NCBI RefSeq assembly: GCF_006345815.1
Contig: NZ_VCIG01000016.1
Location: 1 to 54,818, forward strand
Reading direction: 5' to 3'
Source of the DNA: Ochrobactrum sp. CGA5
Lineage (GTDB): Bacteria; Pseudomonadota; Alphaproteobacteria; Rhizobiales; Rhizobiaceae
Length of the DNA stretch: 54,818 bases
Shown one piece after another: positions 1-8,272 of the stretch; the stretch's first letter is position 1; every line of letters begins with the position of its first letter. A program made the translations under genes and the position numbers. Below the pieces are notes generated by a model. It had not been told where the DNA came from. It was given only the letters and a program-made list of their open reading frames with translations, and did not search any database.

Positions 1-71
1 TCGAACGCGAAAGGATCAAACGAGACACGATCAAAAAACGCCGCTTGAACCACCAGGCCAAAGCGGCTTAA
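1..71 (+). CDS. C-terminal end of an unidentified protein (partial)
   Basis: An open frame runs in from the left edge and stops at TAA 69-71. Only about 22 residues are visible, reading ERERIKRDTIKKRRLNHQAK then AA. The tail is strongly basic. It is too short to assign. It lies just upstream of an arcB remnant in the same orientation, so whatever gene it belongs to now borders a truncated arginine-deiminase-type locus. Confidence 0.35.
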   Translation, partial: ERERIKRDTIKKRRLNHQAKAA

Positions 72-116
72 ATCAACCCCTAAACCGAGCCGGAAACTCC
101 AATCTTCAAAAGCACA

Positions 117-286
117 AATAGTCTCAAATCATTCGACGACGGACAGACATCGCAAAAAGCTATGGCATTGAATGTATGGAGGTTGAAGACCGCGTATTTG
201 AGTCTCAGGCATCGATCGTGTTTGATCAGGCAGAAAACCGCATGCACGCGATCAAGGCGATCCTTGTCGCCACGCTGGGTAGATAA
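117..286 (+). pseudogene. arcB: arcB remnant: 3' end of ornithine carbamoyltransferase
   Basis: The frame ending at TAA 284-286 encodes a stretch with [20 protein letters not shown] and then [10 protein letters not shown]. This is the well-known C-terminus of catabolic and anabolic ornithine carbamoyltransferases (E. coli ArgI ends with [20 protein letters not shown]). Upstream, the part matching the HCLPAFHD region appears in another frame (SFDDGQT, about 129-149), so there is a frameshift near 147-150. No catalytic domain is present and an in-frame TAG occurs at 119-121. About 50 C-terminal residues remain of a roughly 330-residue enzyme. It sits 1 nt before arcC, as in arcABC operons. Seen: the motif and the frame breaks. 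Inferred: the gene was truncated by deletion or rearrangement. Confidence 0.75.
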
Positions 287-287
287 C

Positions 288-1211
288 ATGCGCATCGTTG
301 TAGCCTTAGGTGGAAATGCACTGCTCCGGCGGGGAGAACCCCTGACAATTGCCAATCAGAACAAGAACGTCAAGAAAGCAGCGCGAGCCCTTTCCAGTCT
401 CATTGATGCCGGACACTCGATTGTAATTACACATGGTAATGGACCACAGGTCGGTCTTCTGGCTCTTCAGGCAAGAGCAAATTCGCCGGACGATCATTTT
501 CCTATTGATATCCTTGATGCGGAAAGTGCGGGCATGATTGGATACATGCTGCTGCAAGAACTTTCCAACCTTCTGAAGGATAGCCTGTTAGCGACGCTTC
601 TTACCCGGATTTTGGTCGACAGAAATGACCCCGCTTTCCGTCGACCTACAAAGCCCATTGGTCCATTCTATGAAGAGAAAGCCGCGAAAGACCTCGCCTT
701 GAGAAACGGTTGGAATTTTGCTCCCGATAAAGACGGCTGGCGCCGGGTGGTTGCTTCTCCGGAACCGAAAGCCATACTCGACACAGAGGTTCTATCGCTC
801 CTGATCGAAAACGGCGTCATTGTCATCTGTGCAGGTGGGGGAGGAATTCCGGTGGTTGAATTCGGAAGCGGTCAATATGAGGGAGTGGAAGCGGTTGTAG
901 ACAAGGATCGGGTTTCCGCGCTACTCGCACTTACGCTGAACGCGGACTTCCTGCTGCTCCTGACCGACGTAAAAGGCGTCTTTCGCAACTGGGGTACTGC
1001 CGAGGCACGGTTGATTGAACGCGTCGCAACAGACGCAATTGAACACACGGACTACGCTGAAGGCTCAATGGGGCCGAAAGTTGCAGCTGCAGTCGACTTT
1101 GTAAAAACCTCCGGCAAAAGCGCAGCAATCGGGATGCTTGAAGACGCTTCGGATATCATCAGTGGTCGTGCCGGAACATTAGTCCATCCCGCGAACGGCG
1201 CTTGGCCGTAA
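288..1211 (+). CDS. arcC: Carbamate kinase
   Basis: This enzyme transfers the phosphate of carbamoyl phosphate to ADP, giving ATP, ammonia and CO2; it is the last step of the arginine deiminase pathway. The 307-residue product has the usual family length (about 300-315) and the family blocks: VVALGGNALL at the N-terminus, THGNGPQVG (nucleotide/substrate loop), GGGGIPVV, DKDRVSALLAL, LLLLTDVKGVF and GSMGPKV near the end. The ATG at 288 is preferred over an upstream in-frame ATG at 162, because 162-287 overlaps the arcB remnant in another frame and would add a non-homologous 42-residue leader. It directly follows that remnant, so it was presumably part of an arc operon. With arcB broken, carbamoyl phosphate must come from elsewhere or the gene may be idle. 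Confidence 0.93.
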   Translation: MRIVVALGGNALLRRGEPLTIANQNKNVKKAARALSSLIDAGHSIVITHGNGPQVGLLALQARANSPDDHFPIDILDAESAGMIGYMLLQELSNLLKDSLLATLLTRILVDRNDPAFRRPTKPIGPFYEEKAAKDLALRNGWNFAPDKDGWRRVVASPEPKAILDTEVLSLLIENGVIVICAGGGGIPVVEFGSGQYEGVEAVVDKDRVSALLALTLNADFLLLLTDVKGVFRNWGTAEARLIERVATDAIEHTDYAEGSMGPKVAAAVDFVKTSGKSAAIGMLEDASDIISGRAGTLVHPANGAWP

Positions 1212-1237
1212 CTCCTCTTCGATAAGCCACTATTCAA

Positions 1238-1251
1238 TTGACCCACGTCAA
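1238..1251 (+). promoter_or_regulatory. FNR/FixK-type box upstream of usp
   Basis: The sequence TTGACCCACGTCAA is a perfect TTGAC-N4-GTCAA palindrome of the FNR/FixK/DNR class. A -10-like TATATT occurs at 1273-1278, 21 nt past the box. That is the expected geometry for a class II site centred near -41.5, with transcription starting about 25 nt before the usp ATG at 1313. This is the best-placed of four such boxes in the first 16 kb, and the cognate regulator is probably the FixK encoded at 7074-7727. Confidence 0.75.
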
Positions 1252-1312
1252 TGTAGCCCTTTTCCAGCGCGCTATATTGACCGCCTGAAGCTTCAATCGA
1301 AGGAATTACTCG

Positions 1313-2137
1313 ATGAGCTACAAGTCCATTCTGGTATATCTGGATGTCGACGCACCAATATACAATGTCATTAGAACTGCAATCCACATTGCAGGCTGCC
1401 ATGAGGCAAAACTGATCGGTCTTTGCGCCGCAGATGTGGCCCTTCCTTTGGTCGGAGCGGAAGATGCATCTCTTGCTATAGAAGTCTGGCAAGAAACTCG
1501 CGACGAGTTATCAATGCGAAGGTTTGTCCAGATACGAGAAGAGTTTGATCGATTGAGTGCCGGTTTTCCCAGAACCGAGTGGAGACAAGGACTGGCGGCG
1601 GCCACATCCGCTATTGTCGATGCTGCTCGGGCAGCCGATCTTGTTATCATGGCTGCATCAGATAACTCGTTCCCTGCTGACAATTACCGTCATGCAGATT
1701 CGGCTGGCGTCGTATTGCGATCTGGTCGCCCCCTACTTATTCTGGGCAGAACGCTCGAGGAAATACATTTCAAGAAAATCCTGATCGCGTGGAAAGATAC
1801 ACGCGAAGCACGTCGAGCGATAGCAGATGCTATTCCCCTCTTACGCGAAGCCAATGAGGTTATTGTCGTAGCTGCGACTTCAGATATCCAACAAGAATTG
1901 CATGAAAGCACTAATGATATCAAAGATTTTCTGGCGGGCCATGGTGTCATCGCCAGAACCGAGTTCATCACAACCGACGACGAAGTGGCTTCTTTGTTAC
2001 GATTCATCGATGAAAGTCGGGCGGATCTGGTTGTAGCGGGAGCTTACGGACATAGTCGTTTGCGTGAGTGGGCGTTCGGCGGGATCACACGCTCCCTTCT
2101 AAAGAAACAAGAACTTAACCTGCTTATTTCCAGTTAA
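1313..2137 (+). CDS. Tandem universal stress protein (UspA family)
   Basis: This 274-residue protein has two Usp domains, roughly residues 1-140 and 150-274. The second carries an ATP-binding-like loop, GAYGHSRLREWAFGGITRS (G-x2-G-x9-G). Tandem Usp proteins of this size are typical FNR-, FixK- or DosR-controlled stress proteins in anaerobic-survival regulons; the exact ligand or partner is unknown. The ATG at 1313 follows a purine-rich AAGGAATTACTCG. The FNR/FixK box at 1238 and a TATATT element upstream indicate induction under oxygen limitation. The P-type ATPase starts 49 nt downstream in the same direction, so the two are probably co-transcribed. Confidence 0.9.
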   Translation: MSYKSILVYLDVDAPIYNVIRTAIHIAGCHEAKLIGLCAADVALPLVGAEDASLAIEVWQETRDELSMRRFVQIREEFDRLSAGFPRTEWRQGLAAATSAIVDAARAADLVIMAASDNSFPADNYRHADSAGVVLRSGRPLLILGRTLEEIHFKKILIAWKDTREARRAIADAIPLLREANEVIVVAATSDIQQELHESTNDIKDFLAGHGVIARTEFITTDDEVASLLRFIDESRADLVVAGAYGHSRLREWAFGGITRSLLKKQELNLLISS

Positions 2138-2186
2138 GTTATATTCGTGACCATGGTGAGCAACGAATGTTATCACGGAGGACGCT

Positions 2187-4796
2187 ATGCATTCGTCTTC
2201 ACAAACGTCACGACACATGGAGGGTGAAGCAGCTTTCTGGTCGTTGCCTACAGAAGTATTGCTTTCGGCACTCAGTACAAATCAAGCTGGTTTACCCACA
2301 CGCGAGGCAAGAACCCGACAGAAGCGGGTGGGTTCAAACACCGTCACCTATGGGCAACACGCCACCGCTCTTTGGATATTTCTGGGGCAGTTCCGGAGTC
2401 CACTTGTTCTTATACTAATTTTTGCTGCCATCGTATCCGGCTTTGTGGGCGAAGGAAGCGAAGCTGTGATTATCGGAATTATCGTGCTGGCTAGTTGTGT
2501 TCTTTCATTTACGCAGGAATACAACGCTTCACGGGCCATGGATACGCTGAAAGGAAAGTTTGCACACAAGGCACGTGCTCTGCGTGATGGACTAGAATGT
2601 GATGTGTTGGCCGAAGACATCGTTCCCGGCGATGTGATCAGGCTCTCAGCAGGGAACCTGATACCGGCTGACTGTGTATTGTTAGAGAGCAGAGAATTTA
2701 ACGTTATAGAGTCAGCGCTCACCGGCGAAGCCTTTCCTGTCTTAAAAAAGCCTGGACTTTCGGCGCCAGGTTCCACTCTAGCGCAACGTTGCAACATGGT
2801 TTTTGCTGGAACGTCGGTTCGCAGTGGGACGGCGACCGCAGTCGTGGTCAACACGGGTGCAGATACGGAATTTGCTGCTATTGCGAAAACATTGGCGCGA
2901 CAGAGCCCGGAAACCGAATTTGTTCGGGGCATTCGCCACTTTGGTTATTTGATGTCCGAGATCATGCTCGTCATCGTGTTGCTCGTCTTTTTTGCCAATC
3001 TTTTACTCCACCGCCCGATAATTGATTCCCTGCTTTTTTCGCTCGCTCTTGCCGTCGGTCTCACACCAGAATTACTACCTGCCATTATCAGCGTGACATT
3101 GTCACAGGGCGCTCGTTCAATGGCCGCGGATGGCGTCATCGTTCGGAGGCTTGATGCAATAGAAAACCTTGGAAGCATGGATATTCTATGTACCGACAAA
3201 ACTGGAACACTAACCGAAGGCACAATCGTCCTCAAAGGTTGTTTCAATCTTGAGGGGACAGAAGATCATATCCTTCGTGAATGGGCTTTAATCAATTCTA
3301 TCCTGCAGCAGGGAATAACCAATCCGCTGGACGAGGGGATCATCGCCAGTAAAACCCACAATGATGATCTTTCTGACTTCAGGAAAATTGATGAAATTCC
3401 TTATGATTTCACTCGCAGAAGGTTATCAGTAATTGTTCGTGGAAGACGTAATCGGGAAGATTTGTTAATTTGTAAAGGCGCAGTCAGCAACGTTCTGGAA
3501 GCTTGTTCATCGGTACTGCGACAGTCGGAAACCATACCTCTCGATCAAGGATACATTCAACTTATTGATGAACGGGTGAAAAACTGGTCTGAGCAAGGAT
3601 TTCGTGTTCTTGGCCTTGCTATCAGGCGCTTCGAGCGACGGGATCATTATTGGCGCGAGGATGAGCTAAAGCTCACCTTCGTGGGTTTCCTTGTATTCTT
3701 TGACCCACCAAAGCCCGACATTGCCCGAACCCTGACTGAGCTTTCTACCCGAGGAATCCGGATAAAAATGATTTCCGGCGACAATCGTTACGTTGCGTTA
3801 CATCTGGCTGAAAGTGTGGGGTTGGATCACCGCAACGTTCTCACAGGTTCCGAACTGACAACACTCACAAAAGAGGCATTGGGAGCACGGGTGGCTCGCA
3901 CCGACATTTTCGCCGAGATCGACCCCAATCAAAAGGAGCACATTATCTCTGCCTTGAGACGACGAGGACATGTCGTTGGATACCTGGGAGATGGAATAAA
4001 CGATGCGCCGGCGTTGCACGAGGCTGATATAGGCATCTCGGTCAGCAGCGCCGTCGATGTTGCACGCGAGGCAGCCGATATGATCCTGTTAAAACGCGAT
4101 CTGGATGTTCTGCTCAAAGGGGTCGACAACGGTCGACGCACATTTGCCAACACAATGAAGTACATAGCCATTACGACGAGTGCAAATTTCGGCAACATGG
4201 TTTCAATGGCGCTTGCGTCATTGGCTTTACCCTTCTTACCCCTTTTGGCTCCGCAGATCCTTTTGAACAACTTTCTCTCCGACATACCTTCGCTGGCAAT
4301 TGCCCGCGACAACGTCGACCCGAAACAGGTACTGAAGCCTTTGCGTTGGGACATTCATTATGTGCGACGGTTTATGTTGACATTCGGCCTTGTAAGCTCT
4401 GTCTTCGATTTTTTGACGTTTGGTTTTCTACTATTCATTATTGGAGCGACGGCGCAAATCTTTCAGACTGGGTGGTTTGTTGAATCCTTGATCACTCAGC
4501 TCACGATTATCCTAGTCGTGCGTACTCGCGAGGCCGCATGGAAAAGTTACCCCAACCGGCTTCTACTCTGGCTCACACTAGCGATCTGCATCTTGACAGT
4601 TACTATTCCCTATTCACCGGGAGCCTCAACATTTGGCTTTGTTCCATTATCATTTACAATTATGGGGGGGCTTGCCGTTATTTCCGTTACATATCTAATT
4701 GTGTCAGAATTGGTGAAGTACCGGTTCTTTGCTGGCGCGCCTGCAAAGGACAAAAGACGAGAGAAAACTACGGTATCAGAACGGCTGCCCCACTAA
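2187..4796 (+). CDS. mgtA: P-type ATPase, magnesium-importing (MgtA/MgtB) type
   Basis: This 869-residue inner-membrane pump has all P-type landmarks: the TGE actuator motif (residues 179-181), TM4 motif GLTPELLP (about 291-298) characteristic of the P3B Mg-importing group, phosphorylation site DKTGTLT with Asp337, ISGDN in the P domain, and the hinge GDGINDAP. Membrane helices lie at about 70-110, 255-305 and in the C-terminal 200 residues. P3B pumps move Mg2+ inward. The ATG is preceded by a good site, CGGAGGACGCT. It follows usp closely and probably shares its FixK-controlled transcript. A stress or acid role is inferred from context. The 3' end overlaps the convergent alcohol dehydrogenase gene by 29 nt. 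Confidence 0.88.
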   Translation: MHSSSQTSRHMEGEAAFWSLPTEVLLSALSTNQAGLPTREARTRQKRVGSNTVTYGQHATALWIFLGQFRSPLVLILIFAAIVSGFVGEGSEAVIIGIIVLASCVLSFTQEYNASRAMDTLKGKFAHKARALRDGLECDVLAEDIVPGDVIRLSAGNLIPADCVLLESREFNVIESALTGEAFPVLKKPGLSAPGSTLAQRCNMVFAGTSVRSGTATAVVVNTGADTEFAAIAKTLARQSPETEFVRGIRHFGYLMSEIMLVIVLLVFFANLLLHRPIIDSLLFSLALAVGLTPELLPAIISVTLSQGARSMAADGVIVRRLDAIENLGSMDILCTDKTGTLTEGTIVLKGCFNLEGTEDHILREWALINSILQQGITNPLDEGIIASKTHNDDLSDFRKIDEIPYDFTRRRLSVIVRGRRNREDLLICKGAVSNVLEACSSVLRQSETIPLDQGYIQLIDERVKNWSEQGFRVLGLAIRRFERRDHYWREDELKLTFVGFLVFFDPPKPDIARTLTELSTRGIRIKMISGDNRYVALHLAESVGLDHRNVLTGSELTTLTKEALGARVARTDIFAEIDPNQKEHIISALRRRGHVVGYLGDGINDAPALHEADIGISVSSAVDVAREAADMILLKRDLDVLLKGVDNGRRTFANTMKYIAITTSANFGNMVSMALASLALPFLPLLAPQILLNNFLSDIPSLAIARDNVDPKQVLKPLRWDIHYVRRFMLTFGLVSSVFDFLTFGFLLFIIGATAQIFQTGWFVESLITQLTIILVVRTREAAWKSYPNRLLLWLTLAICILTVTIPYSPGASTFGFVPLSFTIMGGLAVISVTYLIVSELVKYRFFAGAPAKDKRREKTTVSERLPH

Positions 4797-5751
4797 CACG
4801 TCCCGCGCGAATATCCGCCACCGCTTCATTTGCACAGTCGAGGGAATAACTGGACGTATGGGTAACAACCCCGGCAGAGCGAGCGATAGGGAAAAACTCG
4901 GCTGCATCCTTGCGCGTCAAATTAGCGACTGAAACAATTTCCCTTTCCCCCCAAAGTATTGAATATGGCATCACCGGGATGTCGCTCATGTGAATGCCAC
5001 CACATACAACCCGTCCGCCTTTTCGAACCGCACGTAATGCCATGCGTACCAGATTCCCAACCGGAGCAAAAATTATAGCTGCGTCCAGTGGTTCTGGAGG
5101 CAATGTCTCCGAACTCCCAGTCCAAGTAGCTCCGTACTGGCGTGCGAATTGCTGAGCGATCTGGTCACCAGGTCTTGTAAATGCGTAGAACTCACGCCCT
5201 TGCCATCGTATAATTTGTGAGATGATATGGGCGGCAGCTCCAAATCCGTAAATACCTATGCGTCTTCCATTACCCGCCTTCTTTAGACATCGCCAGCCTA
5301 TCAGTCCGGCGCACATCAAGGGAGCGAGTGATACCGGATCCGCTTTGCGATCAAGATCGAATGAGAACCGTTCATCAGCCACCGTGTAACTGGCGAAGCC
5401 TCCGTCGCGTGTATAGCCTGTGAAAATCGCATGATCACAAAGATTTTCGCGGCCCGAGCGGCAATATTCGCAAGTACCGCATGTTTGCCCAAGCCACGCA
5501 ACACCAACCCGTCGGCCAATCCGCGATGGATCAACTCCGCTACCCACAGCGTCTATAAGCCCAACGATTTCGTGTCCAAGTATGAGTGGCAGCTTGGGCT
5601 TGTCGAGTTCACCATCAATGATGTGTAGATCCGTACGACAAATGGCACACGCCTCGACCTTCAGCCTAACTTCCCCGGCTCCAGGCAGTGGATTTGCCAC
5701 CTCGGACAAGACGAGCAGGCTACCCGGTTTGACTAGTAACATTGCTTTCAT
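4768..5751 (-). CDS. Zinc-dependent alcohol dehydrogenase (MDR family)
   Basis: This 327-residue medium-chain NAD(P)-dependent dehydrogenase oxidises alcohols or reduces aldehydes in the cytoplasm; the exact substrate is unknown. The catalytic zinc region shows CAICRTDLH and GHE. The structural zinc lobe is CGTCEYCRSGRENLC, with four cysteines. The Rossmann segment reads GIYGFGAAAH. The start is placed at the ATG at 5751 (MKAMLLVKPG, a usual family N-terminus). An in-frame ATG 30 nt upstream lies inside the terminator hairpin of the preceding BON gene. It is the next gene after the BON gene on the same strand, and fermentative alcohol metabolism would suit a low-oxygen island. The stop codon lies inside the 3' end of the convergent ATPase gene. 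Confidence 0.88.
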   Translation of the reverse strand: MKAMLLVKPGSLLVLSEVANPLPGAGEVRLKVEACAICRTDLHIIDGELDKPKLPLILGHEIVGLIDAVGSGVDPSRIGRRVGVAWLGQTCGTCEYCRSGRENLCDHAIFTGYTRDGGFASYTVADERFSFDLDRKADPVSLAPLMCAGLIGWRCLKKAGNGRRIGIYGFGAAAHIISQIIRWQGREFYAFTRPGDQIAQQFARQYGATWTGSSETLPPEPLDAAIIFAPVGNLVRMALRAVRKGGRVVCGGIHMSDIPVMPYSILWGEREIVSVANLTRKDAAEFFPIARSAGVVTHTSSYSLDCANEAVADIRAGRVSGAAVLIP

Positions 5752-5770
5752 GTTGGATGCCAAAGGCAAC

Positions 5771-5797
5771 AAAAGGGGCATGAAACGCCCCTTATTT
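5771..5797 (-). terminator. Rho-independent terminator after the BON gene
   Basis: Read on the minus strand, the stem AAGGGGC, a 7-nt loop and GCCCCTT are followed by TTTG. It begins about 15 nt after the BON stop codon and precedes the alcohol dehydrogenase ATG at 5751. This argues that the dehydrogenase start is not the ATG inside the hairpin. Confidence 0.65.
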
Positions 5798-5808
5798 GCC
5801 TATGCCTA

Positions 5809-6459
5809 TCAACTGATGGTGAGTTGATCTTCAACTGCAACAACGCCGGGTGCAGACCACGCTGCCCGTTCCACCGCACTGCGCTCTGACCACGCGTGAA
5901 CAGTCCCCTCCAATCGAATCCTGCCTCCGTCGAGTACGTTAATCCTGATTCTTTGAGCCTCGATTACAGCATTGCGTTTCAATGCATCTTCAATACGCTT
6001 CTTAATATCCAGTCCCGAAGCTCTGGCCTTGATTTCAATTTTGTTGGTAACACCAATTACGCCAGCGAGATTAACGATGGCATCAGTCGCGGCATTTTTC
6101 TGATACTGCCAGTCCACCTTACCTGTTAGCGTGACCCAACCATTTTGAACTTTGACCTGAACAGCAAGATCGGGAATGGAGGTACTCCAGTTGATAGTGT
6201 TGACAGCACGTTTGGCGATCTCGTCATCGGCAGATTGATTTCCACCCGAAGGTCTTACTTCAACTTTCTCCGCAATTCCCCTCACTCCCTTTACGCGAAG
6301 TACCACGTTCTCGACCGTTACCTTTTGAGCAAATGTAGGTACATGGCCGGTCAACGTGGCAATGCCGTTCTCGACAGCAACTCCGATATCCGCTGAGTCA
6401 ATACTTGGTTCAAAATCAAGCTCGTCAATAATATCTTGTCTCAATGACTGATCGCTCAT
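5809..6459 (-). CDS. Triple BON-domain protein
   Basis: The 216-residue product consists of three consecutive BON domains (about residues 3-70, 75-145 and 150-216). Each has the pattern of an acidic helix, a VxVxNGxVTLxGxV strand pair and a conserved GVxxVxxxI turn; examples are NGIATLTGHV and NGWVTLTGKV. BON proteins such as OsmY usually bind phospholipid and protect membranes under osmotic or other stress. There is no visible signal peptide, unlike periplasmic OsmY, so a cytoplasmic or membrane-peripheral place is likely. The ATG follows GAGGTGAAGTGTT. An FNR/FixK box lies 78 nt upstream, so induction under low oxygen is inferred. A terminator follows the gene. Confidence 0.88.
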   Translation of the reverse strand: MSDQSLRQDIIDELDFEPSIDSADIGVAVENGIATLTGHVPTFAQKVTVENVVLRVKGVRGIAEKVEVRPSGGNQSADDEIAKRAVNTINWSTSIPDLAVQVKVQNGWVTLTGKVDWQYQKNAATDAIVNLAGVIGVTNKIEIKARASGLDIKKRIEDALKRNAVIEAQRIRINVLDGGRIRLEGTVHAWSERSAVERAAWSAPGVVAVEDQLTIS

Positions 6460-6536
6460 AACACTTCACCTCACTCGTTCATTTTGTTTCGTCTCGGCAA
6501 TAATATTAATTCTGAGCTTTCTACACTGTGCCAGCA

Positions 6537-6550
6537 TTGACGCACGTCAA
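6537..6550 (-). promoter_or_regulatory. FNR/FixK-type box upstream of the BON gene
   Basis: TTGACGCACGTCAA is a perfect TTGAC-N4-GTCAA palindrome. Its centre lies about 84 nt before the BON ATG, leaving room for a class II promoter with a leader of about 40 nt. It differs at one spacer base from the box upstream of usp, which supports a shared regulator. Confidence 0.72.
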
Positions 6551-7073
6551 TTGCGGCTCCAAATTCTTAACATGACGAACATTATAACTTCATGATTACG
6601 ACCCAAACAATTTAAGATTAGCATGAAAATAATAGCCAATGCATTTCTTACAAGAAATGCATAAATCTCATGATTTATCCATCTACTTAAACTTTTCTAT
6701 ATGTTTAATTACATTGCGGCGTCGGGAAGGCTTATTATACTATCCCTCTCCATTTGCATCCCGAAATATAGAGAGCCTACCGGATCGTTCCGCAGTCGCG
6801 CAAGCTGAACAAGATGAAGATGATGGACAGATTGAAAATCTAATAACAGTCACACGATTCCCAAAAAGAATTGCGTGAACAGAAACCATAAAATTAGCGG
6901 ATTTAGAATTTTTCACCCTCATCAGTCGCTTTGAAATTACACGTTGTTTCCGCCTGGTGTGGATATTCTTATTGCCTCAGTATTTAACAGTCCAGTTGCA
7001 TGAAAATCATCGCAACGGGCGCGTTTGTTCCTTTCAACCGACTTATTGGACTTTGCTGTCCTTCATTGGCAAA
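6551..7073. other. AT-rich intergenic stretch without a convincing gene
   Basis: About 520 nt lie between the BON promoter and the 3' end of the fixK-like gene. The segment is clearly more AT-rich than its surroundings. It holds only short open frames without good ribosome-binding sites (for example 6639-6878 on plus, 6740-6922 on minus) and no recognisable domain. It may be leader and terminator sequence of the two flanking genes, or a decayed locus. Confidence 0.5.
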
Positions 7074-7727
7074 TCATGCCGCCAGTTTTTCCAGATGCCT
7101 TCGATTCACGAGCTCCACACGTCGCAGACTAAGTAAACGAATATCGCCCTTACATTTAAGCCTTGAGAAGGTGCGTGATACCGTTTCCAGCGACAGGCCA
7201 AGGTAGTCGGCTATGTCATTTCGTGACATCGGAAGCTCTACGTGCTCCAATTCATCCTGCCGCTCCGCCATCTCTAGAAAAAATGCAGCAATACGTTGCG
7301 TGGCGTCCTGCCGCCCGAGTACGAGAAGATGCTCCTGGGCTCGTACAAGCGCTTGAATAGCCATGGTCAGTAAGTCAGCGTCCAAGGTTCTAGAAGTTGA
7401 GACTGCCGGCCAGCAGGAAATAACTGTATTACAAAGGGTCTCTGCGAAGAAGTGGTGTGTTGTTCCGGATTCAAACCCGAACATCTCACCTGGCAGACAG
7501 AAAGCAGAGATTTGCCGACGTCCGTCAGCCAACAGCCTGAAAATGCGCACTCCACCGGATGCCACCTTATAAAGGGCATCGCATTTCTCACCTTCCGCAT
7601 ATACTCCGAACCCTGCGGGCAAGTATTTTTGTGTGGAAGAAACTCCTGCGACGACCATACGTGGCGCACGATTTCCTCCGTTTTCGATAGGCGTAAAGGA
7701 TAACGTCGAGAGTTGGTTAATACTCAT
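7074..7727 (-). CDS. fixK: FixK-type CRP/FNR-family transcription factor
   Basis: This 217-residue regulator has a cyclic-nucleotide-binding-like beta-roll (about 30-120, with FGVYAEGEKCDALYKVASGG) and a C-terminal winged helix MSRNDIADYLGLSLETVSRT. The recognition helix carries the E-x2-SR signature of FNR/FixK proteins, which reads TTGA half-sites. The N-terminal cysteine cluster of oxygen-sensing FNR/FnrN is absent, so this is the FixK type, whose activity is set by its own transcription under FixLJ. The ATG follows a strong GGAGGG site. Its neighbours are a FixT-like receiver (77 nt upstream), FixJ and FixL in the same direction. Four TTGAY-N4-RTCAA boxes elsewhere in the window are its likely targets. 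Confidence 0.88.
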   Translation of the reverse strand: MSINQLSTLSFTPIENGGNRAPRMVVAGVSSTQKYLPAGFGVYAEGEKCDALYKVASGGVRIFRLLADGRRQISAFCLPGEMFGFESGTTHHFFAETLCNTVISCWPAVSTSRTLDADLLTMAIQALVRAQEHLLVLGRQDATQRIAAFFLEMAERQDELEHVELPMSRNDIADYLGLSLETVSRTFSRLKCKGDIRLLSLRRVELVNRRHLEKLAA

Positions 7728-7804
7728 TGTTCATCCCTCCTTGTTCTGAAAGATACTTGCCGAGAAAGGGATGAATTGAAATTCGGTTTTATCCGTAAGT
7801 AATA

Positions 7805-8167
7805 CTACGTATTGGAACGCGGCGCATCCCGCACCATTGCCCGTACCAAGTCGACAAGCGGTCGCCCCATATTTGGTTTGGTCAACGGCACTACGAGGGG
7901 CAATGGCAACACATGACCAATAACACTTGTTAGGAACACAATAGGCTTGCCGAATTGAGCAAGCCGCGGTGTGAATGTGGCATAACCTCCCTTGAAAACG
8001 CTTTCATCTATAATTGCGCAGATTGCCGCCTTGGCATGATTTGATGAAAACGCTGTTTCCAGATCGGAAAATGCTAATCCGGTAATTTTTTCGCTCGCAA
8101 GCAGAAACACGATCGAATCCCGCAAAACGGAATCTGTCGCGACTATGACGACCAAAGGCCCTGCCAT
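7805..8167 (-). CDS. fixT: FixT-like single-domain receiver protein
   Basis: The 120-residue product has only a receiver-like fold. Strand 1 is LVVIVATDSVLR, with a single acidic residue (Asp12) where receivers have two or three. Asp54 ends the presumed third strand (AAICAIIDES), Thr80 follows FL, and Lys97-Pro98 sits at the fifth strand. No output domain follows. In Sinorhizobium and Caulobacter, small receiver-like FixT proteins encoded beside fixLJ/fixK inhibit FixL and give negative feedback. Position between fixJ and fixK, size and fold suggest the same role here; this is inference. The ATG at 8167 follows a near-ideal AGGAGGCGCCAAT and is preferred over an upstream in-frame start. Confidence 0.6.
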   Translation of the reverse strand: MAGPLVVIVATDSVLRDSIVFLLASEKITGLAFSDLETAFSSNHAKAAICAIIDESVFKGGYATFTPRLAQFGKPIVFLTSVIGHVLPLPLVVPLTKPNMGRPLVDLVRAMVRDAPRSNT

Positions 8168-8272
8168 ATTGGCGCCTCCTCGTGACCTCGTTTGACGAGG
8201 AACCAAATCAAGGCAATGGTCGTGCTAAATTTGCATCATTGCTTTGTCACAGATCAAAATCCGTTGACATTG

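Noticed and set aside
162..287. Upstream in-frame ATG extending carbamate kinase by 42 residues
   Set aside because: The extension overlaps the arcB remnant in a different frame and is unlike any carbamate kinase N-terminus; length 307 from 288 fits the family.
6639..6922. Short frames in the AT-rich gap upstream of the BON gene
   Set aside because: No ribosome site, no conserved-looking composition; likely random in AT-rich DNA.
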